A stretch of DNA of 48,637 bases from a virus. The stretch spans positions 1-48,637 of the IMG/VR virus record IMGVR_UViG_3300028920_000098. One strand, 5' to 3'. The notes beneath the pieces were generated by a model. It ran no database searches. It had not been told where the DNA came from and saw only the letters and a list, made by a program, of their open reading frames with translations. Below are positions 29,939 to 38,273 of the stretch, piece by piece. Made by a program: the position numbers and the translations under genes. Position 1 is the first letter of the stretch. Every line of letters starts with the position of its first letter.

Positions 29939-30154
29939 TGGGATATAGCCTAGCCTTGGCTTCCCATTGCCCTGGGATCGACACGAAAGGGGGGTCATGC
30001 GTCAGTGATTCCAGACGGACGAGCCGAGGCGAGGGGCAGCGTTACGGTCCTGCTATACCGCAAGTGTTTTGCGGATGTAGATAGCAGGCATTCCGAGACG
30101 CGGGGGACTGCGGTTCTTGGGGATCGTAGTTGACCCAAATCAGGAGAGACTGAA
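29939..30154. other. Leader region with a structured hairpin
   Basis: No gene is supported; an open 49-codon frame from ATG 29935 has no ribosome site of its own and unusual composition. The stretch holds a two-part hairpin at 30049-30088 (CCTGCTAT with ATAGCAGG, inner CCGCAA with TTGCGG). No T-run follows. The next gene's ribosome site is AGGAGAGACTGAA at about 30142. Confidence 0.5.
30049..30088 (+). promoter_or_regulatory. Hairpin in the leader of the module-sharing virion gene
   Basis: CCTGCTAT (30049-30056) pairs perfectly with ATAGCAGG (30081-30088). Inside, CCGCAA (30058-30063) pairs with TTGCGG (30069-30074). The asymmetric bulge on the 3' side (ATGTAG) and small loop suggest a defined RNA structure and not a terminator. 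Confidence 0.45.
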
Positions 30155-30979
30155 ATGTTGAGACGAGTTTGTAAGCTGATGGGTCTGAACCCGGCAAGCT
30201 ATACGGTTGCCGACAAGAAGATCATGTTCGACCAGGGCAATACTGTCCCGACGGACGAGACTGCCGGATACGGCGTTGGGTGTATCTTCCAGCATCGTGA
30301 CGGTGGAGAAGGTACGGCTCTGTATGTCAATGAGGGCTCGGAGTCAGAATGTGATTTCAACGCGATGGCTACCCTTACGGCGGCTCAGGAAGCGGCGCTG
30401 GATGCCGTGACCGGGACGGCTCTGGACCTTGGCACTTCGCTTACAACGAGGGCCATTGACGTCGAAACCACCAGTGCCTCCGTAGACGCGGGCACCAGCG
30501 TTCGGCCAATCTACATGGCCCACACGGCGACTGGAGCGGGAAGCGTCGGCCATCGTGCCGAGTTCCACACGCTCATCTCTGCGGCTCTTGGCGGTTGGAG
30601 TAACGCTCTCAAGGGTTATGCCGAGTATGATGCGTCTGGACGGACGAATGGCCTTGGTTCTGCGGTCTGTGCAGAGTTGAAGCTGGAGTCCGGATGTACG
30701 CAGGGCAACTACGCTCCGCTCGAGGTCGAGATGGTGCTCGGTGGTAGCGCAGCACTCGGCACGAAGAGCGCGATGTCCTACTACAACGTGACAGACGACG
30801 GAACGACCTTTAATACTGGTGGATACTTCGCGATTCTCGGCGACGGGATCGTGGACACAGCCAACGGCATGTTCGACGTGATCTCTGCTGCTGGCTTTGA
30901 TGCCTGCTTGAAGATCTATTCCGCGAGTGAAGGCAAGGACTACTTTATCGGCTTGGCCGAAGATAATGCCTTTGCTTGA
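30155..30979 (+). CDS. Virion protein sharing the tailspike anchoring module
   Basis: A 274-residue protein. Its first 80 residues closely match the tailspike N-terminus (RRVCKL, DQGNTVPTDET, GCIFQHRDGGEGTA, LTAAQEA), then the sequences diverge. The remainder is beta-rich (RPIYMAHTATGAGSVGHRAE, then NTGGYFAILGDGIVD) and resembles capsid-surface or fibre heads. The shared module suggests both proteins attach to the same kind of site, possibly as alternative or mixed appendages. A strong terminator follows. Confidence 0.7.
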   Translation: MLRRVCKLMGLNPASYTVADKKIMFDQGNTVPTDETAGYGVGCIFQHRDGGEGTALYVNEGSESECDFNAMATLTAAQEAALDAVTGTALDLGTSLTTRAIDVETTSASVDAGTSVRPIYMAHTATGAGSVGHRAEFHTLISAALGGWSNALKGYAEYDASGRTNGLGSAVCAELKLESGCTQGNYAPLEVEMVLGGSAALGTKSAMSYYNVTDDGTTFNTGGYFAILGDGIVDTANGMFDVISAAGFDACLKIYSASEGKDYFIGLAEDNAFA

Positions 30980-30992
30980 GTCTAGGGTTGTT

Positions 30993-31034
30993 GGGGAGGG
31001 GGGCACGGGGCTCCCCTCCCTGTCTTTGGTTTTT
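30993..31034 (+). terminator. Rho-independent terminator
   Basis: GGGAGGGG (30994-31001) pairs with CCCCTCCC (31013-31020), followed by TGTCTTTGGTTTTT. A strong GC stem with a T-rich tail separates the appendage gene from the tail genes. Confidence 0.7.
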
Positions 31035-31054
31035 GTCTTGGATTGGAGGCAGCA

Positions 31055-31381
31055 ATGAAGTTGACAGTGATGGAGCGGATGACGTTGATAGGTATTTTGC
31101 CCCCTGCGGGGAATTTCGTGACGTTGAAGATCGTGCGGAAGTTGCGCGAAGCACTCTCGTTTGGAGAGGGCGAACTGAAGGCGCTTTCCGTGAAAGAGAT
31201 AGGGAACGGTCGGGTGTCGTGGGATCCTGAAAAAGAGGAACCCGACGGGAAGGAAATCGAGATTGGAGAGAAGGCTACAGACATCATTGTCGAGGCGCTG
31301 AAGAAACTCGACGAAGATAGCAAGCTGACCGAGCAGCACTTCTCTCTCTATGAGAAGTTTGTGGATAGCAAGCCGGAATAG
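31055..31381 (+). CDS. Conserved-type phage protein of unknown function
   Basis: From ATG 31055 (GGAGGCAGCA upstream), 108 residues. Opening MKLTVMERMTLIGILPPAGN, then FVTLKIVRKLREALSF and EIGEKATDIIVEALKKLDED: I recognise this pattern from uncharacterised phage proteins with a KLTVxERLxLLGILP start. It is alpha-helical with one beta turn. Function not known. Confidence 0.7.
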   Translation: MKLTVMERMTLIGILPPAGNFVTLKIVRKLREALSFGEGELKALSVKEIGNGRVSWDPEKEEPDGKEIEIGEKATDIIVEALKKLDEDSKLTEQHFSLYEKFVDSKPE

Positions 31382-31390
31382 GAGAAGGGG

Positions 31391-31573
31391 ATGCCGGAAA
31401 AAGAGAAATGCGCGAATTGCTTGTATCGGAGAAATGGTCACGAGTGTCATCGCTATCCGCCGAAGTTTAGGGATCCGACCACAGCCCAACTTCAAAAGGT
31501 GGAAAACAATGCGGGCATGTGGCCAAATACGCCGCCGAAGGAATGGTGTGGCGAGTGGAAAGCTAAGGAATAG
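31391..31573 (+). CDS. Small Cys-rich peptide
   Basis: Sixty residues with AGGAGAAGGGG before the ATG. Cysteines in CANCLYRRNGHECHRYPP (7-24) and WCGEWK (about 52-57) fit a small metal site of the kind found in short phage proteins with CxxCxY and PxxxWCG motifs. Role unknown. Confidence 0.62.
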   Translation: MPEKEKCANCLYRRNGHECHRYPPKFRDPTTAQLQKVENNAGMWPNTPPKEWCGEWKAKE

Positions 31574-31575
31574 CA

Positions 31576-33156
31576 ATGGCGAAGTCACGTCCCGTCAAGG
31601 TGATGTTTCCGTCTGGCGGTGAGTACCGAAGGGGTAGGTACTCGCAGAAGACACAGCCATACACTACCCCTCGTGCAATCAATGTGCGGGGGGTAGGTCC
31701 TCTCGAGGAGAGAGCCAGAGGCGGTGTCCGTCCCGGTCTGGAGAAGTACATAGACAACGATTTCGGTACGAACATCACGGGGATATCCTCCGTGACCTAC
31801 ATAGATGCCGACGGAGATCGGCAGCAGGACTTGGCGGTGATCTGCGACGGTACGCTATACATCGTGCAGGGCGACTCGATAACAACGAGCAAGGCGTATT
31901 TGACCATCGATGGAGACAAGCTGACGATTGATGGGGACTACCTGATCTATACGAGCACCGTGGCGGCAACGAATCCGCTGCTCGACAGCAATGCCTTCCA
32001 GATGGATCAGTGGAGGGGCAATCTCTACATCGCAGATTCGACCCTCCAGAGATACGACCCTCTGACTGGGGTGGTGGCCACGGTGGATGATGCCCCGACT
32101 TCACAACCGCTGATTTGCATCTACCAGGGCCGAGTAGTCCTGGCAGGAGAAGACCACATCTTCTACATGAGCGCCGAGGACGTGGACACGGATTGGGACG
32201 CCGGGGCACATGCCGGCAACGTAGGCCGGGCCGTGATGGGCTACGTGGGGCATTCTGGGAAGATCGGGGAGAAGATCCTGGCTTTGCATCCCTACGAGGA
32301 CAGAGCCTTGGTATTTGGGTGCCAGGACAGCGTATGGGCCCTATACGGGAATCCGGCTGGGGGAGCAGAGAAAAAGAACGTATCGCCCTTCACTGGCATC
32401 ATAGGCCCTGGAGCGATCGAGGTTATGCCTGACGGGCTTGTAATGTTCCTGGGGCGTCGAGGGCTCTACACCTGGCAAATCGGCTCTGAGAGGCATCCTG
32501 AGTTCTTCAGCAAGGAGCGTGTCCCAGAGGAGCTCCTGGACGTAGATACGAGCACTACGGACGTGATGATGAAGTACGATCATCGGTCTCAGGGGGTTTA
32601 CCTGTTCCTGACTCCCAATTCTGGCGTGGGAAGCCATTGGTGGATCAACCTGGAGACAAAGGCGATCTGGCCAGTAAAGCTACCGGCAACGCAGCAACCG
32701 CTGTGTGCGACCAGAATTTCTACCAGTGGGTACAGCGACATCATCCTGGGCTGCAAGGACGGGTATCTGAGGAGATTCGACAAGGACGCGACTACGGATG
32801 ACGGGACCGCCATAGAAAGCGATCTACTGCTGGGGCCGTTCCACGTGTCCCGGGCAGAGGGCATGGATGGCATGGTAACGGAGATGGTGGCGGCATTTGG
32901 GACTGGGAGCGGGACTGTGACATGGAAGCTGGTAACGGCAGATTCCGCAGAGGCGGTCGTAGACAAGGCTGAGACGGCCCTGGACGGCGATGGAGAGACC
33001 GGAGTGGACGATACAGGGGAATGGGTAGCTGGGCAGAACTACCGCGTGTATCCGCGTTCTCGTGGGCCCTGGGCGGTGCTGTGGCTATCGTCTGAGGCAC
33101 ATTGGTCGTATGAGGCGATCACGATGTTCAATAGGCAGCTTGGGAGACTCAGATAA
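31576..33156 (+). CDS. Tail hub / DNA-stabilisation protein, propeller type
   Basis: A 526-residue beta-rich protein with six or seven similar segments of the kind in gp10-like stabilisation proteins: DLAVICDGTLYIV, DQWRGNLYIADST, GRVVLAGEDHIFYMSA, EDRALVFGCQDSVWALYG, DGLVMFLGRRGLYTW. P22 gp10-type proteins close the connector channel and link to the tail needle. The match is by length, place and propeller pattern. The stop overlaps the next ATG (TAATG). Confidence 0.68.
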   Translation: MAKSRPVKVMFPSGGEYRRGRYSQKTQPYTTPRAINVRGVGPLEERARGGVRPGLEKYIDNDFGTNITGISSVTYIDADGDRQQDLAVICDGTLYIVQGDSITTSKAYLTIDGDKLTIDGDYLIYTSTVAATNPLLDSNAFQMDQWRGNLYIADSTLQRYDPLTGVVATVDDAPTSQPLICIYQGRVVLAGEDHIFYMSAEDVDTDWDAGAHAGNVGRAVMGYVGHSGKIGEKILALHPYEDRALVFGCQDSVWALYGNPAGGAEKKNVSPFTGIIGPGAIEVMPDGLVMFLGRRGLYTWQIGSERHPEFFSKERVPEELLDVDTSTTDVMMKYDHRSQGVYLFLTPNSGVGSHWWINLETKAIWPVKLPATQQPLCATRISTSGYSDIILGCKDGYLRRFDKDATTDDGTAIESDLLLGPFHVSRAEGMDGMVTEMVAAFGTGSGTVTWKLVTADSAEAVVDKAETALDGDGETGVDDTGEWVAGQNYRVYPRSRGPWAVLWLSSEAHWSYEAITMFNRQLGRLR

Positions 33157-34490
33157 TGGCAGATGTAGAAATCACTACGGTAACGCAGGATCCCAGCATT
33201 GGGGGTTCGGAGAAGATTCCTGTTGCAGATGGCACAACGGCGTACCACGTGACGCCTGACGATCTGAAGACCTACATCATAGACGCGCTAGAGGCAATCT
33301 CGGCCGGGACTGTCGTGGAAGGTGACGATCAGATTTACATCCTGGACGGTACGGACAGTGCGCTCAAGCCCGTGGATATAGACACGGTGCTGCAGCACGG
33401 CATAGATACGATGTGGGGAAAGAGCGCGGAGACCTCTGCGGACGACGCCGATGTGATGGTCCTAAAGGACGGCGGCACTACCGAGAAGACGATCACCCTT
33501 GCCTATCTGGCCGCATACATGCTCTCGACGATTGAGGGCGACATTCTCGACATCTCTGACCTGGCAGACGGGTCAGGAGCGATGGCGGATAGCGACTACG
33601 TGCTACTCACTCAGGGATCCACAGGGAAGCAATGTACTCTGGCGGATCTATATGCGTATGTTCTGGCCGAGTTGAAAGACTATGTGACAAGCCTTTCTGC
33701 TGTTACTGTTTCAGCCAGCAGTGACGTTTTCTACTGCATCCAGGGCGGTGTCCAGAAGAAGGTCACGCTGGCCGAGATCCAGACCCTCATAGGCGGTGAT
33801 GTCACTGGGCCGGGGACAAGCACGAATAACGGCATACCCCAGTGGAGTGGAACGGGTGGGGATACCCTGAAGGATGGCTTGGCGCTAGTAACAGAGATTG
33901 GAAGTCCAGGGGATCATTCCACAATTCCAAGCACCAAGGCCGTGGCCGAGATGGCCGTCTACAGAACAAAGTGGTTTGACGCCTTCAATACCCAGACGAG
34001 CGAAACTGCCGGGATGGATACTGAGTCCGTGGAGTATGGGACGAACGACCTGACACACTTCGTCCTCCTGGGTGACGGATCAAGCCAGAATGAGTCGGTA
34101 GAGTGGAATTGGATATTCCCGGAACAATGGAATCTAGGGGATATCAAGGCGAAGGTGTACTGGATGCCTGGCGATTCTGATGCGAACGCGGACGAATGGG
34201 TGCGATTCCAGCTTCAGGCTGGAGCGTTCTCGAACGACGATCCGCTCGATGCAGCCCTTGGTTCGGCAGTAAATATGGACGACCAAGTAATCGCTGATGA
34301 CGATCACCACATAACCCCAGCCAGCGCAGCAATGACCGTTGGTGGAAGTCCGGCCTCGGGCGACCTGGTGCATTTCAAGCTGACTAGGGATTACGACTAC
34401 GCCGGCACTGGTGATGCTATGGATGTGGATGCCCGCATAATCGGGGTTCTCATACAGTTTCTTGAGAACGTACAGGCGTCGGCTTGGTAA
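33156..34490 (+). CDS. Tail fibre-like protein with internal repeats
   Basis: A 444-residue Asp/Thr/Gly-rich protein. The first 215 residues contain four to five copies of a unit ending in a Leu-rich phrase: TAYHVTPDDLKTYIIDAL, TEKTITLAYLAAYML, GKQCTLADLYAYVLAEL, VQKKVTLAEIQTLIGG, each after a short strand (VADG, ILDG, LKDG, TQGS, IQGG). The rest is a beta-rich head (EWNWIFPEQWNLGDIKAKVYW). This is typical of phage fibre or appendage proteins. Confidence 0.65.
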   Translation: MADVEITTVTQDPSIGGSEKIPVADGTTAYHVTPDDLKTYIIDALEAISAGTVVEGDDQIYILDGTDSALKPVDIDTVLQHGIDTMWGKSAETSADDADVMVLKDGGTTEKTITLAYLAAYMLSTIEGDILDISDLADGSGAMADSDYVLLTQGSTGKQCTLADLYAYVLAELKDYVTSLSAVTVSASSDVFYCIQGGVQKKVTLAEIQTLIGGDVTGPGTSTNNGIPQWSGTGGDTLKDGLALVTEIGSPGDHSTIPSTKAVAEMAVYRTKWFDAFNTQTSETAGMDTESVEYGTNDLTHFVLLGDGSSQNESVEWNWIFPEQWNLGDIKAKVYWMPGDSDANADEWVRFQLQAGAFSNDDPLDAALGSAVNMDDQVIADDDHHITPASAAMTVGGSPASGDLVHFKLTRDYDYAGTGDAMDVDARIIGVLIQFLENVQASAW

Positions 34491-34502
34491 AGGGGGCTTC
34501 CA

Positions 34503-35459
34503 ATGGACAAGATCAATCCTTCTCTCTACATCACAGACACCGATCCCGTAGACGAAGAGGTAATGAACTCGTCGAACTGGTACGAGACGCAATTTTCTAG
34601 CATCACCGATGGAGATCGACTGGCATGGCTGCTGGCTCAAGGGTGGCTTGTCTATCAGGAATACACACACACGACAATCGCATATTACAAGGTCGAGAAT
34701 GACGACGGGACGACTTCTCACGTCCCGGTGACGGAAACCGTGCCTTACCGCTGGGACTTGATTCGAAGAGTTCTCAAGCCTGAGTACGCGCTGAACGACC
34801 TCATGGAGGCTTTCATAAACGCCTACAACACGGGGCGGCAACTCAACGATCAGCGATACGATGAGATCGTAGCCCTATTCACGGTCATGCTGGACAAGAC
34901 CGAGGATAGCTGCATCTCGCTCGAGGCGGAAGATACGGCCTACGATGGGCTTGTGGAAACCATCATTTCCGGCATATCGTCGGACTACGACACCTACGAG
35001 GACGAGGTTGACGGAATCTTCGACGGTTATGGGGATTCGCAGAGGGACAGGATCAACGATCAGTTTGACAATGAGCTTGCCTCTCAGCGTTCTGAGCTCA
35101 AGGCCAAGGGGATGGACAATACGACAGTCTGGACGTCAACGCAGTCTGCAATCGAGCGAGAGAGGGCCAACGCTCTAACGGAGCTTGAGGACAAGATTCT
35201 CCGACTTCAGAAGGACGTTTCGGACGGAAAGTACGACAGGAAGACAGCAAACGTACGAGGGAAGGTATTGGCTGCACGAGACAGGCTGCGGACCATGCTG
35301 CAATCTCAGGAGCTCGAGAGGTACGGACTCAGGAACCAGATCCTTTCTGCGCTGAACAACTTCATGGAGCGTCGCGAGGATGGCTATCCGGATCTTGGGA
35401 CGATTGGCAACCTGGCTGCAGATTTGGGTGCAAGCCAGCCGACATATCCGGCGCCGTAA
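34503..35459 (+). CDS. Virion-region helical protein of unknown function
   Basis: A 318-residue protein. The beta-rich first third (YETQFSSITDGDRLAWLLAQ) is followed by an alpha-helical part rich in Asp and Glu (EDEVDGIFDGYGDSQRDRIN) and a long coiled coil (SAIERERANALTELEDKILR, about 217-236). Such helical proteins in this position are often tail or ejection components. No specific family recognised. Downstream GGGAGGGGT leads to the next gene. Confidence 0.62.
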   Translation: MDKINPSLYITDTDPVDEEVMNSSNWYETQFSSITDGDRLAWLLAQGWLVYQEYTHTTIAYYKVENDDGTTSHVPVTETVPYRWDLIRRVLKPEYALNDLMEAFINAYNTGRQLNDQRYDEIVALFTVMLDKTEDSCISLEAEDTAYDGLVETIISGISSDYDTYEDEVDGIFDGYGDSQRDRINDQFDNELASQRSELKAKGMDNTTVWTSTQSAIERERANALTELEDKILRLQKDVSDGKYDRKTANVRGKVLAARDRLRTMLQSQELERYGLRNQILSALNNFMERREDGYPDLGTIGNLAADLGASQPTYPAP

Positions 35460-35475
35460 GGGAGGGGTAGACTGA

Positions 35476-36015
35476 GTGAGCATCAAGGGGCAAAGGTTCA
35501 CAAAGGCCAAGCGCGGGAGGACATCTCAGGCTAGGGCGATTCGTCCGTTCGGGATGAAGCGGCCGCCATTTGATCCAAGCACAGGCACGTATCTACCTCT
35601 GTCAAATCCTAGCGAGCCGGTTGAGTACGTTCGGATTGAGATAATCCGTATGCAGGTGGTCGAAGAGTACGGCGACTATTTGGGCTGTTACAGATGGAAC
35701 ACTGAAGAGGGTACGTGGGGAACCAACGTGTACTACGTGGCAAAGCCCTACATGCTACGACAGACGCCATTTGACGGGGTGGTTCGAAACGGGATCACCT
35801 ATGAGTACACGGATGTCAATGAGCGGACAGCCAGCCAGGACGACGAGGATGACATCACAGAGGTTATCACGCCGAGCTACTACTCAGAGGATGAGATATA
35901 CGCGATAGGGCCTGTGACTGGAGGCACGGGGGTTCTGGTTGATGACAACAACGTAGCCCTCATTGAGTTATCAGGATTGAGTGGAGCGCGGATGTGGTCG
36001 GAGACTAGCGAGTAA
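35476..36015 (+). CDS. Virion-region protein of unknown function
   Basis: A 179-residue protein starting at GTG 35476 with GGGAGGGG about nine bases upstream. A basic start (GQRFTKAKRGRTSQARAIRP) is followed by a beta-rich body (EYVRIEIIRMQVVEEYGDYL, NVYYVAKPYMLRQ) with an acidic loop (TASQDDEDDITEV). Probably a tail or fibre-attachment component, judged by position. It ends in a TAATG overlap. Confidence 0.58.
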   Translation: MSIKGQRFTKAKRGRTSQARAIRPFGMKRPPFDPSTGTYLPLSNPSEPVEYVRIEIIRMQVVEEYGDYLGCYRWNTEEGTWGTNVYYVAKPYMLRQTPFDGVVRNGITYEYTDVNERTASQDDEDDITEVITPSYYSEDEIYAIGPVTGGTGVLVDDNNVALIELSGLSGARMWSETSE

Positions 36016-37013
36016 TGGCAAACAGATTGTGGGATTCTCCCAAGGCGAACAGGTTCGACAGCCACTACAACTCCGGTTTCGATTCGCTGGGGGATCCGAG
36101 TGGGGTCACACTGTTTGTAGGTAGGGAGTATGCAGATTCAGTCTACGGCCTTGACGGGAATACCTGGGCAAGCTATTCGACAGGGAGTGGCGAAGCTATG
36201 TCTAGTAGGGGTGACTGTCTGTGTTCCTTTGGCGACAAGCTCTATGCGGCGGTGAATTATTACCTGAAGTCGTGGGACGGGACTAGCTGGAGTACGGAGG
36301 CAACAGCGAACGGTAAAATAAGGGGAATGTGCGTTTGGGGTGGTAGTCTGGTAGTCTGTGGCGCCTTTACTCAGATTGGGGGTGCAGCAGCGGATGGCCT
36401 TGGGCTGTTTGACGGATCGAGCTGGTCTGGATTTACTTCGGCCCCTACTGGAAGCTGGAACTCCGTCTATAGCCATAACGGAACTTTGTGGGCGGCGGGT
36501 TTCGACAACTATGTGGGGCCAGCGTATCCACCACACAAAGGGATTTCCGTATGGAATGGAACCTCATGGACCTCATATGGATTGTCGCCTCAGAACGCCA
36601 CCGGTTTTACGTCTTGGGGGTCTCTCTTGGTTTTCTGCGGTGGATTTACCGTCGTAGACACACAGGGCAGCTACGTGAATGCGAAGGCCGTAGCCGCCTT
36701 CGATGGGAGTAGTTTCTACGCATTCGGTTCCGGGGTAGCGAGCGCACGATACGTTGTGGAGTTCTACGACTCGACCATATATGCCGGTGGGGATTGGACT
36801 GGAATTTCTCCGTCGGTACAGAAGTGGACTGGCTCTACTTGGGCTGGAGTATCCTCTATCAGATTCGACGTTTTTGATATGGCCTTAGTCGGTGACAAGC
36901 TAAATTACGCCGCATGGGACGGCGTATGGGAAACCGATGGCACTACAGAAGCAAGGGTCGGAGATGTCTTGTTGTATACGACATCCATCTGCGTACACCC
37001 ACCGGAAGAGTAG
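36015..37013 (+). CDS. Kelch-like beta-propeller virion protein
   Basis: A 332-residue protein with six to seven repeated blades, each carrying a WxGxxW or WDGTSW-type turn: YGLDGNTWASY, SWDGTSWSTEA, LFDGSSWSGF, VWNGTSWTSY, AFDGSSFYAF, KWTGSTWAGV. This is a typical Kelch-like propeller. In the virion it could bind a glycan or protein receptor. It is Cys-poor and has no signal peptide, as expected for a particle protein. Confidence 0.72.
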   Translation: MANRLWDSPKANRFDSHYNSGFDSLGDPSGVTLFVGREYADSVYGLDGNTWASYSTGSGEAMSSRGDCLCSFGDKLYAAVNYYLKSWDGTSWSTEATANGKIRGMCVWGGSLVVCGAFTQIGGAAADGLGLFDGSSWSGFTSAPTGSWNSVYSHNGTLWAAGFDNYVGPAYPPHKGISVWNGTSWTSYGLSPQNATGFTSWGSLLVFCGGFTVVDTQGSYVNAKAVAAFDGSSFYAFGSGVASARYVVEFYDSTIYAGGDWTGISPSVQKWTGSTWAGVSSIRFDVFDMALVGDKLNYAAWDGVWETDGTTEARVGDVLLYTTSICVHPPEE

Positions 37014-37022
37014 GAGTAAGCA

Positions 37023-38273
37023 ATGGCTATCAAGGTGAAACACGGAGCGCCTGCCGCGGTGATGCTTGGGCGATATGCTGCGGGTTACGCTGCACAACAG
37101 AAGAAGGCGCAACTTCCGGCGCTGCAGGCGATGGAAGCACGGAAGGCCCGTGAGGGTGAGCGCGAATTCCGTCGGGAGATGACGGAGGAGCAGCGTGCCT
37201 TCCAGCGACAGATGACTGGTGAGGGCAGAGAGTACCAAGCGGAGCAGGCCGAACTTGCACACGAGAGGCGGCTTGAGGCGCAGGCTTTTGGCGCAGAGCT
37301 TGAGTCTGACCAGTACGAGTATCGCCTTACGGCACAGCAGAAGGCCAAGCAGGAGCAGCTTGCCAACATACTTGACGACATAGAGAACAATCTGGACATG
37401 AGGCCGGAAGAGAAAAGACAAGCCGCCGAGATCGCCAGGGAGCGGTTCGGCTATATCACTCCCCGCAGGTTTCGCAAAGAGCCCAAGCCTGACCTGGGGC
37501 AGCTCTGGGGCAAAGAGATCTTCACGCACGAGGGGAGAAAGTACTGGCGGAACAAAGAGACGGGTGAGTGGAAAGAGGTTGACGGCAGAGACAACATGAC
37601 GCAGCGCTGGAAGATAGCAATCGAGGCAGCCAGGGATCCGGACACGGGTGAGGTCAACATGAAGACGGCCAAGGAGATTGTCGCCATGATGGGTGGCGGT
37701 GGCGCTGGGGTTCCTGGCGCAGATGACATCTCCCCGGACATGCCCGGTCGCGGCCTGGAGAGAGTGCCGGGCCTTGGCATAGGGGCTGGAGTGGCACCGG
37801 ATATGGCGACGCTGCCACAGATGACCGATGAATCGCAGAACCTTGACGGTGAGGAGAGGGCTGTTGGGGCGAGAGGGAGGTCGGCTAGGACTGGCCGATT
37901 TGCCCCGACCGAGCTGCAGGCAGTTGAGAAATCGCTGGCAAGGGTTCAGGGGACAGCTCCCGGTGGAGATCCACGCCAGTTTGAAGCACTGAATGTGGAA
38001 GATATTCAGGATCTTGCCACAGCCCAAACACAATTAGACATAGCCCAACAGGAGGCGAGGGACTGGAAGAAGGAAATGGCCGATTACGCAGAAGAGACAA
38101 GACTCTTCCCAGACATCCAGCGCGGTCTTAAAGAAAGAGAAGCGAGGATGAGGGACCGAGAAAGGGCGATTCAGGAGAGGATGAAGGAATTGCGGAGATT
38201 CCGCGACATGCTAGAAGCTCGCAGGGACGTTCTCCAGGTGGCTAAGATGCGAATGGGAGAGGGGAGTAGATAA
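37023..38273 (+). CDS. Internal virion (ejection) protein candidate
   Basis: A 416-residue protein with extreme helical charge. An N-terminal Ala/Gly-rich helix (AAVMLGRYAAGYAAQQKKAQ) runs into a long coiled coil (REFRREMTEEQRAFQRQMTG, about 47-120). A Gly-rich segment (MMGGGGAGVPGADD) sits near 220, and another coiled coil ends the protein (EARMRDRERAIQERMKELRR). It lies directly before the giant injected protein and is coupled to it (TAATG). Such proteins are packaged and ejected with the DNA. Family not identified. Confidence 0.65.
   Translation: MAIKVKHGAPAAVMLGRYAAGYAAQQKKAQLPALQAMEARKAREGEREFRREMTEEQRAFQRQMTGEGREYQAEQAELAHERRLEAQAFGAELESDQYEYRLTAQQKAKQEQLANILDDIENNLDMRPEEKRQAAEIARERFGYITPRRFRKEPKPDLGQLWGKEIFTHEGRKYWRNKETGEWKEVDGRDNMTQRWKIAIEAARDPDTGEVNMKTAKEIVAMMGGGGAGVPGADDISPDMPGRGLERVPGLGIGAGVAPDMATLPQMTDESQNLDGEERAVGARGRSARTGRFAPTELQAVEKSLARVQGTAPGGDPRQFEALNVEDIQDLATAQTQLDIAQQEARDWKKEMADYAEETRLFPDIQRGLKEREARMRDRERAIQERMKELRRFRDMLEARRDVLQVAKMRMGEGSR

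Noticed and set aside
29935-30084. 49-codon ORF after the lysis genes
   Set aside because: It overlaps the previous stop but has odd composition and its end lies inside the hairpin; no separate ribosome site.
25894-30979. Diversity-generating retroelement acting on the spike
   Set aside because: The two proteins share a module, but no reverse transcriptase or template/variable repeat pair with adenine-biased changes was seen.
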